Shown piece by piece: positions 1 through 11,450 of a stretch of DNA of 64,000 nucleotides. The stretch comes from Zygnema cylindricum. Taxonomy: Eukaryota; Streptophyta; Zygnematophyceae; Zygnematales; Zygnemataceae. The stretch lies in the NCBI GenBank assembly GCA_037447655.1, contig JBBHKE010000836.1, positions 184,001-248,000 on the forward strand, given 5' to 3'. Each line of letters opens with the position of its first letter. Positions within the stretch are counted from its first letter, which is position 1. Below the pieces are notes generated by a model. The model did no database searches and had not been told where the DNA came from. It saw nothing but the letters and a program-made list of their open reading frames with translations. The translations under genes were made by a program, and so were the position numbers.

Positions 1-285
1 GTACACGCCATTTGTCACATGTAAGTTTATAACTTCACGTCCATCGTGGATCGATTATGAATTTTACAAGTGGACCGATACATGCGTCAAGTAAGCGCAA
101 AGTGTCCTCCTGATGACAGTCGGTGGAGACTCGCTAGGTACTAGATAGAAGGGGCGTTGGCGTCAAAAATTCAAAATCTGATGGTGGATATTTTCGCCAA
201 AATGTCTAGAGAATCATATTGAATTTCTAATTAACATCTTTTGTTAAAAAAAAAAAAAAAAAATACGGCTAAGTATGGAGAGGTG
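1..285. other. No gene seen; left flank of copia A
   Basis: No reading frame or family resemblance found. It contains a run of about 18 adenines near 246-263. Removing element A joins this stretch to 6126 onward, so it is the other half of A's target site and may be the 3' non-coding end of gypsy element C, but no LTR of C was recognised here. Confidence 0.5.
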
Positions 286-290
286 CTTTC
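286..290. repeat. Target-site duplication, left copy (copia A)
   Basis: CTTTC lies directly before the first base of the left LTR and again directly after the right LTR at 6121-6125. Five bases is the usual copia duplication. Confidence 0.85.
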
Positions 291-1050
291 TGTTCTTCTA
301 CAAACACCGGTGCAGGTGGAGGAGCAGCAGTAGTAGTAGAAGTAGACATGATACACTCTCAAAGCTATCAAAAATCCTACCAAATATTTGTCCTTAAGTG
401 CTCACCAATTCTTATACAAGCATCCAAACCTCACAAAACTCTATCACAATATAGAGTAGCATAAACAATGATAACTCACAAAGTTTCAGCTCAATTAACT
501 TAACAACACTCAAGATATAATACTCAGAAGTTTCCCAAAAACAGTTTGCAGTTTTACTACTTGGAAGTCTGGAAACATAATATGTTATGAGTCCTAAGTC
601 TTATACTTGTGTTGAACTAACAATACTAGTGTACTTGAGTGGTACGTCAAACCACCAAGCTACCACTAATTTGAGCTACAACTGAGCTATCACTAAGCTA
701 CCACTGAGCTATAACTAAGCTACCAATAAGTTACCCACTAAATTACCACTGAGTTACCCACTAAGTTGACTAGAATCGTATCTATCGCAATTGCTCTATT
801 CTGTACAGAATCACATTAAGATTATCAAACGCTGCGTTGTCCGTACAGACCATATCAAATATAATCGTGGTTGCGTTGTCGTGTTTGTGTTGCAACTTCG
901 TTGCTGCGCTGCTCTGCTGCTGTGCTGCTCTGTCACTATAGCAGCTTCGCTGCTCTGTCTGTATAGCAGCTGCGATGCTCTATCTCTATAGCAGCTGCGC
1001 TGTTGGGCTGTTGCGCTGCTCTGAGACTGAAAGATTTCCAAAAGACAACA
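291..1050 (-). repeat. 3' LTR of copia A
   Basis: On the minus strand it begins TGTTGTCTTTTGG at 1050 and ends at 291. It is homologous throughout to 5298-6120. About 760 bp against 823 bp for the 5' LTR; the GCTGC/TATAGCAG array at about 890-1020 is shorter here. The last bases on the sense strand include the gag start codon region (ATG at about 348-350), so the LTR carries the first codons of gag. Confidence 0.9.
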
Positions 1051-1060
1051 CTCCCCTAAA
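1051..1060 (-). other. Polypurine tract of copia A
   Basis: On the minus strand TTTAGGGGAG sits immediately before the 3' LTR start TGTTG. This is the expected plus-strand primer position. Confidence 0.75.
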
Positions 1061-1210
1061 GCTTTAGACTCAATATACTGACGCAGCTGCGATAATAAAC
1101 TAGCGCAGCATCGCAGCATAGCAATATGGCGGTTAGCAAGTCACCCAGTCCTACTATATCTCTATGGTGGACTTATCGCAGAGTGAAAGTATAGCAGTGC
1201 AGCAATTCAA

Positions 1211-2720
1211 CTATTCACTTAATCTTACTGCGTCCGTACAATACTTCAGCTTAGGAGCAGGAAGAGCTTTAGTGAGCATATTAGCAATCATTTTTGCATC
1301 TGGCAAATAACATAATTTAATCACTATATAGAACACTTTTTCTCTTACAAAGTGTAATTGTACATCCATGTGCTTGCTTTTGAAGTGATGATTCGGGTTA
1401 GAAGCAATGGCAATGGCAGCCTGTTATCACACAAAATTACCTATGGACCAATTTGTATGTATCCTAGTTCTTGTAGCATGGAATTTACCCATTAGAGTTC
1501 TTTGAGGGCCGAGCTTGCTGCCATATTTTCTATCTCCATTGTCAACTGTGCTGTCACCTTTTGAAGTTTGTTGCTTCAGCAGCAAGTACCGTTCCCAACT
1601 TGTAGAACGAATCTCGTGGTGGATTTCCGCCTTGGCATGTCGCCATAGCTTGCATCACTCCACGTTTGCAATTTTACTTCTCCTCCGCCTAGTGCGAGTT
1701 TGAGGTCTTTGGTTCCGACCAAATATCTTAAGACTCTCCTTGGTGCATCAAAGTCAGATTTTCTCGGATTCTCTAGACTCTTGCTTAGTACCCCGACTGC
1801 TGCAGCAATGTCAGGACGGGTACAATTCATGAAATATATTAAGCTTCCCACTATCTGTCTGTAAGGTATTTGTGTCATAGAATCATTCTCCCGTGATTCT
1901 AAATACTCGCTAACAATGACACCTCGTTCTGTCTCTTCTCCCTTTATCTTCTTCCGAACCTCCATTGGAGTTAGACATCATTTTGCCCCTCGCATTCCGT
2001 ACTCATCTAACATGTTTCCAATAGCCTCCTTTTGATTCAATTTTATTACTTTCTTATTTCTGTCCCTCTCTACCTGAATACCCAAAATATATTTTGCCTC
2101 ACCGAGGTCTTTCATCTCGAATCGTGAGTTTAGAGTTTTTTTGATTTTATTAAATCAGCCATTGATTTTCTAATTAATAGTAAATCATTTACATACACCA
2201 CTATATACACTATCCCATTTTCACCCTTTAGAACGTAGACAAAGTGATCAGAACTTTTCCTTTGAAATCCCAGGCTAGTTAGAAATTCATCAAGCTTCAG
2301 ATTCCACTCTCTGGGGGCCTGTTTTAGGCTGTACAAAGATTTTAGCAACTTGCATACAGAGTGTTATTTTCCAGATTCCACATACTTTTCAGACTGCTGC
2401 ATGTAAATGGTCTCTTCTACTTCTCCATGCAAAAAGGTCGTCTTTACATCCATCTGATGTATTTCCATATCTTCTATAGCAACTAAGGACAGCAAAATCC
2501 TAACTGTTGGAAATCTTACAACCGAAAAAAATGTTTCTTCGAAATCGATTCCTTCCTTTTAATTATACCCCTTTGCCACAAGTCTCGCCTTATAACGTTC
2601 AATGGTGTTGTCGAGATTTAACTTCACTTTGAATACCCATTTGCTGCCGATCACTTTTCGATCAAGAGGAAGGTTCACAAGCTCCCATGTTTGAGCCTTC
2701 ATGATGGACTTTATTTCGTC
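1211..2720 (-). pseudogene. Copia A reverse transcriptase-RNase H (broken)
   Basis: The minus strand reads the copia RT from about 2690 (GCKWVFKLKLN-like start), through the SLYSLKQAPREWN block at about 2300, to an RT active site YVND at about 2190 where the family has YVDD. RNase H follows (TWSDASYGD near 1640), then a terminal LTKALPAPKLKYC motif ending in TAG at 1211-1213. Stops and frame changes occur at several points, including near 2350 and 1965. The Asp-to-Asn change in the metal-binding pair should disable polymerisation. Cytoplasmic particle enzyme in active relatives. Confidence 0.9.
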
Positions 2721-3068
2721 GTTTGCTGCCTCGATCTACTGATTTTGTTCTGGTGATGAGAAGGCCTCCTGAATGGTCAAAGGCTCCCATGAGGCATCCG
2801 AGTAGGCGAAGTGAGAACTTTCTTGCAGGCGGTTGCTAGATCTTCTTCCCCTCGGAAATTCTGAGGCTGAGATCATCAGATGCCGCGCATTGCGCTGGTT
2901 GCGATCTGTGTTGATTGACCGCTGTTGGTCCGCTTGGAACTGAACTTGTTGAGGAACTTAGAGAGAGTCTGACTCCGAAGTCACTACCGGAGAATGTTGC
3001 ATCTGTGGGACAATTTCTTGCATGCAATCTAAAATGACATATTCCTGTACCTTTTGCTGCTTTTGTTG
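2721..3068 (-). pseudogene. Copia A integrase-RT linker (degenerate)
   Basis: Poorly conserved hinge between integrase and RT on the minus strand. A lysine/glutamine-rich piece and a short frame ending in NCPTDATFSGSDFG can be seen, but the frame is lost several times. Assigned by position between two recognisable domains rather than by motif. Confidence 0.6.
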
Positions 3069-4378
3069 CTATTTCATTTTAAATAAATCTACGGAGTCAA
3101 GCTCATCCTTTACAATAATATTCCGAGCTAAAACTATGTTTTTCCTCTCAAACACAAAGACTTTATAACCTTTTGAGTGATCGTCATATCCTAACAAAAT
3201 ACCCGGTAGTCCCTTCGATTCCATTTTCCATCTATCTGTAGACGTATCCAATATAAAGCATTGACTACCAAAGAATTTGAAATGCCTAATATCTAGTTTG
3301 CTACCTGTCCAGATCTCGTAAGGAGTAGTGTCTACCGATCTGGATCCTATCCTATTCTTAATATAAACTGCACAATTTAGAGCCTCAGCCCAGAATTTAA
3401 GATCCACATTTTTATCTGCGAGCATCGACCTAGAGCTCTCCGTGAGAATTCTATTTAGTCTCTCCGACACCCCATTTTGTTCCGGTGAATATAGAACAGT
3501 CAATAGATGACTAATACCTTCCTCGAGTAAAAAGGTTTCAAATTCTTTCGATGTATATTCACCTCCATTGTCCGATCTGAGCTGCAAAATTGGTAAATTT
3601 TGTAGTTTTTCAACCCATGCTTTATAGTGTTTGAAGTGACCAAACACTTCACTCTTTTCCTTCATGAAGTAAAATTTTGTAAACCTGGAGAAATCATCTG
3701 TGAAGGTGACCATATATTTCATCCCCGCGGCAGATGAAACCTTTGCAGGACCAAAAACATCCGAATGAATTTGTTGCAACAGTTTCGTTGACCGATGCTC
3801 AGACTCTTTAGGAAATGGCAATCGGTAGATTTTTCCTAAAGCGGAACCATCACAAGTTTTGACCGACTCATCTGTGATTGATACACCCTCTATTTTTCCA
3901 GGAAGGACCATTTTCCTCAAACTATCATAGTTGACATGTCCTAATCTTTTATGCCACAACTCATCTGAGTGCAAAACACCGGGGTACAGAACATCATTCT
4001 CCTTGGTATTAGCCATATCCATACAATACATCTTACTACTATCTGTAGTACCTGTAACCGCAACCGTGCCATTTTTACTAACAACCTGCCGACCATTTTT
4101 CAAATTAACCTTAAAGCCTTTACTCTCTACCAACGACGTAGAAAACAAATTTTTCTTAAAGTCAGGCACAAATAAGACATTGTGAAGAGTCCTTTCAATT
4201 GATTTTCCTTCTACATCAACTAGCAAGGACACATCACCCATAGCACGAGTTTGGACACTCATTCCACAAGCATAATAAATATTTTTCTTCGCCGTTGCTT
4301 TCAAATTTTTGAAGATGGCCTTGTTCCAACACATGTGGGCTTACGCTCCTGTATCCATTATCCATCCAGGGTATTTCG
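3069..4378 (-). pseudogene. Copia A protease and integrase
   Basis: The protease active site GWIMDTGA is visible at about 4360-4375 but is followed directly by TAA, then AHMCWNK. From 4334 an open frame of 421 codons runs through the end of protease (LHNVLFVPDFKKNLFSTS), the GAG-pre-integrase HKRLGHVNYDSL finger region, and the integrase core. All three catalytic acidic residues look kept: Asp in IHSDVFGP, Asp in RSDNGGEY, Glu in NGVSERLNR. This is the best-preserved section of A. It ends near 3069, where the hinge begins. Confidence 0.92.
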
Positions 4379-4435
4379 CGCCCTCCATTGGTGCCGCCAT
4401 AGCGAATAGATCCATGTTGTCCTCCGCAGAAAATG

Positions 4436-5357
4436 TCAAAGTCTCGTCTTGGAGTGATGAAGAGGCTCAAAACAGTGCATTTCCACGAGTTGTAGGCCTC
4501 CTGAAGCTTTTGTAATACTGACTTTGTTGCCACCCCGGCCTGAATAAACCTGTATCGTTAGCTTGTTTAAGTTTAGGACAGAATTTGTATCCATGACCTC
4601 TCTCACTACAATAAAAACATGCATTGTTTGATTGTCTATTTCCACTCTGATTAAAATGTCTGAACTGATTAAACTGATTCCTTTGCTGATTAAACTGCCC
4701 TTTTATCTCAAAGTCTGAATTAAAGCCTCTACTTGCTCAACATTGAGAATATTAGATGTAGCTTCCTCCTCTAGTAAAATATTGATGGCTAACTGTAAAG
4801 TCCAGCTAGCTTTATCTTTTTGTTTGAGCATGTCAGATGCTCCTTTGATACTACGAGGGAGACCCCTCATGAGCAATGTTGCCTGTTGAAACGGAGGAAA
4901 CACCCCACCTGCACAAGCATGTGCATCTACAAGGATACGAAATTTGTTAGAATATTCAGCCATTGTAATGCCAGTGTACTTATAGTCCCAAATTTTTCCA
5001 GCCAATAGAAGCTCTTCCTAGACATTAGCCTTTCCATAATCACTTTTAAGGGATTTCTAGATATCAATTGCTTTTTTCATTTTTATCAAAGACATAGCTA
5101 AGTCCTAAGATATACAAAATTTTAGAATAGAACGAGCTTGCGTATTTTTCTTAGACCATGACTGATAAAATTCATCCAGCGAACCATCCAATATATCCAA
5201 AAAATTAACATTATCAAAATGTGTCTCCTCCATATCCGCTTAGTAAACATACTTATCCCCAGAAATTATAAGAATTCTTGATGACAGGCCCATAACCTGT
5301 TGTTCAACAACCACCGGTGCAGGTGGAGGAGCAGCAACAGTAGTAGAAGTAGACATG
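4436..5357 (-). pseudogene. Copia A gag with zinc knuckle
   Basis: The start MSTSTT is at 5357, about 60 bases inside the 5' LTR; the frame then crosses the primer site (codons for QVMG). A copia capsid stretch follows at 5005-4703 (AGKIWDYKYTGITMAEY..FPPFQQATLLMRGLP). A CCHC knuckle CFYCSERGHGYKFC is read at about 4580-4625. Frame changes between these pieces break the protein. Gag forms the particle and the knuckle binds genomic RNA. Confidence 0.87.
5283..5297 (-). promoter_or_regulatory. Primer-binding site of copia A (half-tRNA type)
   Basis: On the sense strand the LTR end ..CAACA is followed without a gap by GGTTATGGGCC. This is the reverse complement of GGCCCATAACC, the anticodon-loop region of initiator tRNA-Met, not its 3' end. 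It lies inside the gag reading frame. The same sequence, longer, is found in element H. Confidence 0.8.
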
Positions 5358-6120
5358 ATACACTCTCAGAAGCTATCAAAAATCCTACGAAATAGTTGTC
5401 CTTAAGTGTTGACCAATTCTTATACAAGCATTTAAACCTCACAAAACTCTATCAAAATATAGAGTAGCATAAACACTGAAAACTCTTAAAGTTTCAGCAC
5501 AATTGACCCAACAACACTCAAGATATAATACTCAGAAGTTTCCCAAAAACAGTTTGCAGTTTTACTACTTGGAAGTCTAGATACATAATATGTTTTTGAG
5601 TCCTAAGTCTTATACTTGTGTTGAACTGACAATTCCAGTGTACTTGAGTGGTATGTCAAACCACCAAGCTACCACTAATTTGAGCTACCATTGAGCTATC
5701 ACTAAGTTACCACTGAGCTATAACTAAGCTACCACTAAGTTACCCACTAAGTTACCACTGAGTTACCCACTAAGTTGACTATAATCGTATCTATCGCAGT
5801 TGCTCTATTCTGTACATAATCACATTTAGATTATCAGACGCTGCGTTGTCTGTACAGACCATATCAAATATAATCGTGGTTGCGTTGTCGTGTTTGTGTT
5901 GTAGTTTCACTGCTGCGCAGCTATGTTGCTGCGCTGCTCTGTTTGTATAGCAACTGCGCTGCTACTGCGCTGCTCTGTCTGTATAGCAGCTGCGTTGCTC
6001 TATTTATATAGCAGCTGCGCTGCTGCGCTGCTCTGTCTGTATAGCAGTTGCGCTGTTCTGTCTATATAGCAGCTGCGCTGCTGCGTTGCTCTAAGACTGA
6101 AAGATTTCCAAAAGACAACA
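5298..6120 (-). repeat. 5' LTR of copia A
   Basis: Sense strand begins TGTTGTCTTTTGG at 6120 and ends CA at 5298, next to the primer site. About 823 bp. It contains a GCTGC/TATAGCAG short-period array (about 5900-6090) and, at its 3' end, the gag start and about 20 codons. Confidence 0.92.
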
Positions 6121-6125
6121 CTTTC
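6121..6125. repeat. Target-site duplication, right copy (copia A)
   Basis: CTTTC, identical to 286-290. Confidence 0.85.
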
Positions 6126-6577
6126 TCAACTAAACAACCCCATTTTTTGCCTGATGCAAGGTAACCCTAAGTGAATATCCAATGTGCTCTCATTGTGGAC
6201 CTCACGTAACGACAAAAAGTGAGTGTCTGCAACACTTTTATTCACATGTGGTTGCCGCAGTTTTATTACCGTAAACATTCGTCGGCTGTGTGAATTGCTA
6301 ATTTTATTATGACGGTCGACGTTCGCAAGCGTGGCAAAAGTTTAAGCGGTTGAAACAATATTTTGAGAGTCAAAGTTGTCCAACCGATTGACACTCTAAT
6401 TTAGACTGAACAGTGTTGAGCGTGCTTGGGAACCGTGAGGTTTGGGCAAGAGGTCCGAGGAGGTGTGCATAAGAAACTTGCATTCCTCCCCAAAAGCTGA
6501 TACTCCCCCTGATCCGTGACAATGCCCTTCTCTGTTCCTTTCCCCCCAAGGATAATGCATAGGTGATGATGAGGAAT
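6126..6577. other. No gene seen; probable 3' non-coding end of element C
   Basis: No convincing coding similarity. It follows the PHD-like region of C on the minus strand and is interrupted by copia A. A 3' LTR of C matching the 5' LTR region at 24513-25803 was not found, so C is truncated or its LTR has diverged. Confidence 0.4.
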
Positions 6578-6845
6578 TCAGTGAAAAAGAAAAAGTATTT
6601 CGTACCTTCTTCCCCCCCCAAATTCCCCCCCCTTCCTCTTAGTCTTGATTAAATAAGAGGATGAGATAAAATAGCCGCCAAATTCGCAGTCTCGAAAGAA
6701 CCACGAATTTCCGGGTTGAGAGCGAGACTCCGAATTGAGCGGTAGGCAGCAGTCATGCCACCCCTGGTGACAGTGTTCACACACCAACAGGAGGTCGAGT
6801 ACGTAGGACTGACATGCAAAGTAAGTGAGGTGGAAAGTTGGTTCG
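6578..6845 (-). pseudogene. PHD-like zinc finger at the integrase C-terminus of gypsy C
   Basis: The minus strand reads TFHLTYFACQSYV, then LLLVCEHCHQGWHDCCLPL, then GNSWFFRDCEFGG. Spacing and residues (LLVCxxCxxGWHxxCL, then a Pro/Gly-x-W-F stretch with a final Cys) match a PHD finger half. The first part, TFHLTYFA, repeats the end of the integrase C-terminal domain at 15357-15390, so this finger was originally downstream of the integrase. PHD fingers commonly read histone tails, so an integration-targeting role is inferred, not shown. The second zinc pair is incomplete. Confidence 0.65.
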
Positions 6846-6997
6846 TCCAACCTGCCTTTACTGTCACGGTGGTCGAACCGATGCACTCTTTTCGGCTATA
6901 ATAACCCCCGTTTGTTGGTTCTTTCCCCTAACCGGCGAGGTCGAAAAGAAATCTTAGCCCTTCACAATCTCCATGAGTTAAAGGTATAGAAGGAGTT
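6846..6997. other. Fold-back junction of ORF1 pieces inside element C
   Basis: Up to about 6930 the sequence reads on the minus strand like ORF1 of C (KERTNKRGLL..PKRVHRFDH, compare about 23800-23720). From about 6932 it reads on the plus strand like another part of ORF1 (RKEILALHNLHELK, compare about 24080-24040). Two pieces of one gene therefore meet head to head. The plus-strand piece continues after element B at 14757. Confidence 0.6.
6993..6997. repeat. Target-site duplication, left copy (gypsy B)
   Basis: GAGTT, matching 14757-14761 directly outside the other LTR. Confidence 0.9.
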
Positions 6998-7966
6998 TGT
7001 AATCGGATCTCCTACCTCTCAAAAAATCCCATTTCTTCAAACAATCCCAACCACACTTTCCACACATTGGAAAATACACATCCACATTGGACCACACTCA
7101 CATAAGGATAAACTTTAAATTAGAAGAAGCTTTTGTCCACATAACATTAGCTTGGTCTCTTGCCCTCGTGGCTCAACCCTTCTTATTAAAGTGTTTTCCA
7201 CTACTCTCCACTCTTAATAATTATATCTCTTAACTACTAAAACACTATTTAGTTAGTAAGAGATTTCAATATAAAAATGCCTTTTCTCCAATTTGGTATT
7301 AATCGCTGAAGACCAAGATCAGCCGGAATTTCCACAAACTTTTCCAAAGGAAAAGATGTCCACTCTCCTCTTACACTTCACTAATTATCCATCATCGCCT
7401 TGGACTCGCCAGACCAGAGTCAACGCTCCGTTTTAACCGGCTTTTACTTGGGCCAATCATTGATCAGCAAAAACTCAGACTGACTAATGCAAAAACGTGC
7501 GAAATCTCTTACTAACTACTTAGCACTTTACAAACCAATCAAACGTTACGTTTCACTACGTAACTTTTACGTGCAAAGGTGCGCGTTAAACGAAACGCGA
7601 CTTCTCATGATCGTGCGTAACAAATTTCGCACGCGAAACTTCTTTCGAAATTCCCTTAAGTGAAAGTGACGTTTCGTACTAAAATTTGTACGAAACGAAG
7701 CACCGTGTATACTAAACATTTCATTAGAACTTTATGAAACGTACATGCGTAATTTCGGAACTAATTTGACCCTTTACCCGTTTCAATGATACCCACTTGT
7801 TACTTAGACCCCACGCTGTCACCTAGATACACCCATCGCTATAACTTTTAAAATATAACTCCAAATAGCGTGATTCTTTTGCGGACATCTACCAAATTTA
7901 GTACTCTATAATCATAACACCTAAATACCCTTTTATAAACAAGTTCGATCCGCTATTATTGTTACA
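6998..7966 (-). repeat. 3' LTR of gypsy B
   Basis: Starts TGTAATCGGATC and ends TTGTTACA on the plus strand (TG..CA ends on both strands). A purine-rich stretch (sense AACGAGGGAATGA) lies immediately inside, at 7967-7979, as the polypurine tract. Confidence 0.93.
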
Positions 7967-8014
7967 TCATTCCCTCGTTATTTTTAACTGACCTCAGTTA
8001 AACACCTTAAATTC

Positions 8015-9490
8015 TCAAGACGAGACTTCTATATTATTATCCCTCAAATACCTCTGTAAAAACTCAGAATTTTTATCCTCAAAAGTCAACTCATCCTCAG
8101 GCCTTTCTAGATAATGCACTTGCCAGAATATAGTATCGTTGACCTTGAACCGTTGACCAACCCAATCTATTACCCATCTGTGGACTTTAGGTTCTATAAT
8201 TATTGAGGGATCCAAATCCAATTCTCCTTCAGTTGGTCGAAGATTCTCTGGTTTCAATTGGCTGATGTTTATCACTGGATGAATTTTTGTTGAAGGCGGA
8301 AAGTCCAATTTGGCAGCAACTGACAATATCATCTCGATTACAGTAAATGGTCCAATGTAATTAGGAGCAAATTTCCCCGTAGGATCCGATTGTCCCTCAA
8401 TCTTGCACCTGTAATGAGTTGTAGAAAGCCAAACCTTGTCACCTGTGCGTAACACCCAATCACCCCGTTTGCGGTTAACATTTAATTCTTGCCTCCTTTG
8501 TGCCTCCACAAATGCATCCCGGATAGTTTTCCAAACTGTTTGAACGTATTCCCAAAACTTTGTTCCAGAACCTCTATTCTCTTGAGTGACCCCTGTTATT
8601 AAGTCTAATCTTTCTCTAGGTTGGTATCCGTATGAAACTTTAAATGGTGAGAATCCTGTACTAGCATGTTTACATGAATTGTATGCAAATTCCATTAAGG
8701 GCAGTTTAGATTTCCATGTGTTCTGAATTCCACTGCAAACAGTCCTAAGCATTTCTTCTAGTGTACGGTTCATACAATCTGTCCGTCTATCTGTCTAAGG
8801 ATGATAAGTGGTACTCATTTTCAATTCAGAGCCTAAATTTTGTTGTCATTCTTTCCTAAAAGCATACATAAATTTAGAACCTCTATCACTGACTATAGAT
8901 AGAGGGACTCCATGATGTCTGACCACGTTGTCAAAATATAACTTTGCAATATATACAACTGAATGAGTGGTTTTGTAAGGGATAAAGATTGCCATTTTAC
9001 TGAACCTATCGACTACGACCATGATGCTCTCATTTCTTTTAGATGTAGCAGGCAACCTGACAATAAAATCGATACTGACAGATTCCCACGGTCTTTCAAG
9101 GATATCCAAAGGTTTTAAAGAGACCTTTAGGTTTTTGGGTACTAGGTTTACTCTGTTGGTTTGGGACACAACTTTCCATGTGTTTTGACACATCCCTGGC
9201 CAAAGCAATCTACTTTGCAATCGACTAAGAGTTTTATCTCGACCTAGATGTCCTAAATGCTCATGAGCTTCCCATAAAATTTGTTTTCTTAAGTCTCCCA
9301 CTTGAGGAATGCATAATCTATCTCCAATTTGCAAATACAGTAAACCATCCTCTAGTCTAAAGTTTTTGACATGCCTCTCATTCAATGGGTCAAAATTCCC
9401 TCCCGAAATTTTCTTGCAAATCACAGCAAAATAACGATCTTTATCATAACCATTTCTAACAATATCTAAAAAAAAATCAACTTGAACCAT
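8015..9490 (-). pseudogene. Gypsy B integrase with C-terminal chromodomain
   Basis: 9490-8846: HHCC region with HEHLGHLGRDKT intact but the CxxC pair replaced (VVSQTNRVN). The integrase core has Asp in VSIDFI and Asp in VSDRGSKF. The third catalytic position, before MNRTLEEML at about 8780, reads TDCMNRT where TERMNRT is usual, so Glu has become Asp, and a stop lies in the preceding HPQTDG region. 8773-8015: integrase C-terminal GPFTVIE and KIHPVINISQLKP motifs, then a chromodomain-like tail (VIDWVGQRF..FWQVHYLERPEDELTFED). Chromodomains direct chromovirus integration to marked heterochromatin. Confidence 0.88.
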
Positions 9491-9499
9491 AACACTTAT

Positions 9500-10800
9500 T
9501 TAAAAACATATACTTAAAGGATATGCGACTACATTTGTTTTCCCAGTAATATGTTTGACATTAAATTTGAAATATGCTAATTTCTGCATCCACCTAACTT
9601 GTCTGCCAGTCATAAGTTGTGCATCACTTAATCTTTGTAAATAAGAGAGTACTTTATAATCACAGTGAAGTGTAAATTCTTTATTATGCAAATAACAACG
9701 CCATTTCACCAATGAATGTACAATTGCAAGTAATTCCTTTTCCTATGCTGTATAGTTCTTTTCAGCATCATTGAATTTTCTAGACTCAAAAGCAATAGGA
9801 TGAAAGTGTTTGTCGACTTTTTGACTTATAACTGCACCTAGACCTTTATCAGAGGCATCTGTAGTGATCAAAACTTCAAATTCCTCAGCAAGGTTAGGAT
9901 ACACCAGTGTAAAGCAGAGGTCAACTTCCTTTTTAGTTCCTCGAATGCTCCCTCGTGATCAGCTCCCCACACAAACGTCTCCTTCACCGTCAAAGGTGCG
10001 GCGATCATACTGAACTTCCTGATAAATTTCATGTGATAAGTGGTCAATCTCAAAAACGATCTAACTTCTGTGACATTAGTAGGTTGTTTCCAATTTTGGA
10101 TTTCTAAAATTTTGGATGGATGTGTTTTAACACCTTCCACACCAACTATGTGTCCAAAAAATAATTGTTCACTTTTAAAAAAGCTGGATTTTGACAGTTT
10201 TCCATATAATTTTCTTTCTCTTAACCTTTCCAACACTCTTCTTAAATGAATTATATGTTGTTCTTTAGATTCACTGTAAACTAAAATATCATCTATAAAT
10301 ACTTGGACAAACTCATCTATGTAATGTGAAAATGTTTGGTTCATTAATCTTTGGTAAGTAGGTGGTGCATTCGTTAAGCCGAATGGCATCACTATCCACT
10401 GAAATGACCCACCCTAGTACTGAAAGCAATTTAATCAACATGTTCAATTCTAATTGGCACCTGATTTAAGCCACTACGCAGGTCAATCAACGAAAATACT
10501 TTAGCACCTTTTAAACGATCTATCAAGTTAGAAATTAAAGGTAACGGATACTTATCCTTCACCGTAATCTTATTCAGACTACGATAATCAACACACATTC
10601 TCAACGTTCAGTCCTTCTTTTTGACGAAGAGAATTGGCAATCCGTACGGTGATTTGCTGGGCTGAATATGTCTTTTTCTCTAAGAGTTCATTGATCTGTT
10701 TCTTAATTCCTCATGCTCAAAGAAACTGTGCTTATAAATTCTTGTGACAAGAGGGTTACATTCAGGTTCAAGGTTAATAACATGTTCCACATCTCGAGAA
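9500..10800 (-). pseudogene. Gypsy B reverse transcriptase and RNase H
   Basis: Reads [20 protein letters not shown] at about 10560-10610, then MPFGLTNAPPTYQRLMN (from 10392), the active site FIDDILVYS at about 10280, then the RNase H/thumb region to 9868. RNase H continues to 9500 (FTLHCDYKVLSYLQRL and the ITGKTNVVAYPLS end). Stops between 10392 and 10700 and near 9860 break it. Catalytic YIDD-type residues (FIDD here) are kept. Confidence 0.9.
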
Positions 10801-11062
10801 GGTGGCCTTCTTGAGGGTAAATCACTTGGAAAAATATCTTGAAATTCAAAAATCAAATCTTTAACAGCAACATCAGATGTATTAATGTCAGTTACAAAAT
10901 CAGATTTTAGTTTTTCGAGCGTTTTAGTGGTGTCTGATTTAGGGATGACATCAATGTTAGTGTTTTCTCTCCCCGTTTCATCAGTAACTGCCTCAGTTAC
11001 TTATAACAAGAAAGCATGATTTGTTTTATCTTTTAAGTGCTTTTTAAATTTTTAGCAGATAT

Positions 11063-11450
11063 TTAACCTTCCACTCCCAATCTAGTTATGTTATCTATAT
11101 GATTCATATGCAATTTCTTAGGAGATAATGCTTGCAAAACCTTCCAAACGTTTTCAGACTTCACTTTCAAGGTGTAAATTTCCCAATTAATTTGAGGATT
11201 GTGTTTAGTTAACCAAGGCTTTCCCAAAATTAGTTCTTCACTTCCCAAATTCATTATTTCACACACAACTTTCATTTTATCACCCTGGATATCAACTTCT
11301 ATCGTGTCAGTTTGTAAGTCTAATGTGGACTTATTACCATTTCTCACTTGAATATGTAAAGGCTTTTCCCTTATGACAGTACGAATTTTATTTTCCTCTA
11401 CAAATCTATATTAAATAAAATTATGTGTGGCACCTGAATCAACCATTACT
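11063..11450 (-). pseudogene. Gypsy B aspartic protease
   Basis: The active site VDSGATHNFI is readable at about 11425-11450, followed by a stop. The open section 11347-11063 contains the flap and second half (LGSEELILGKPWL), as in gypsy proteases. The enzyme cleaves Gag-Pol in the particle. Confidence 0.82.

Larger units (their letters stand above)
291..6120 (-). mobile_element. Complete Ty1/copia LTR retrotransposon A
   Basis: Two direct LTRs (291-1050, 5298-6120), a 5-bp target duplication, a primer site next to the 5' LTR, a polypurine tract next to the 3' LTR, and gag, protease, integrase, RT and RNase H in copia order on the minus strand. Every coding section has frameshifts or stops, so the copy is structurally complete but not autonomous. 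The LTRs differ visibly, mostly by indels in a GCTGC-rich repeat, so it is not a very recent insertion. Confidence 0.93.

Noticed and set aside
291-360. Tandem second copy of element A starting at the left LTR
   Set aside because: At first the gag-start homology in the left LTR suggested a tandem array, but the CTTTC duplications fix the LTR end at 291, so the gag start is part of the LTR.
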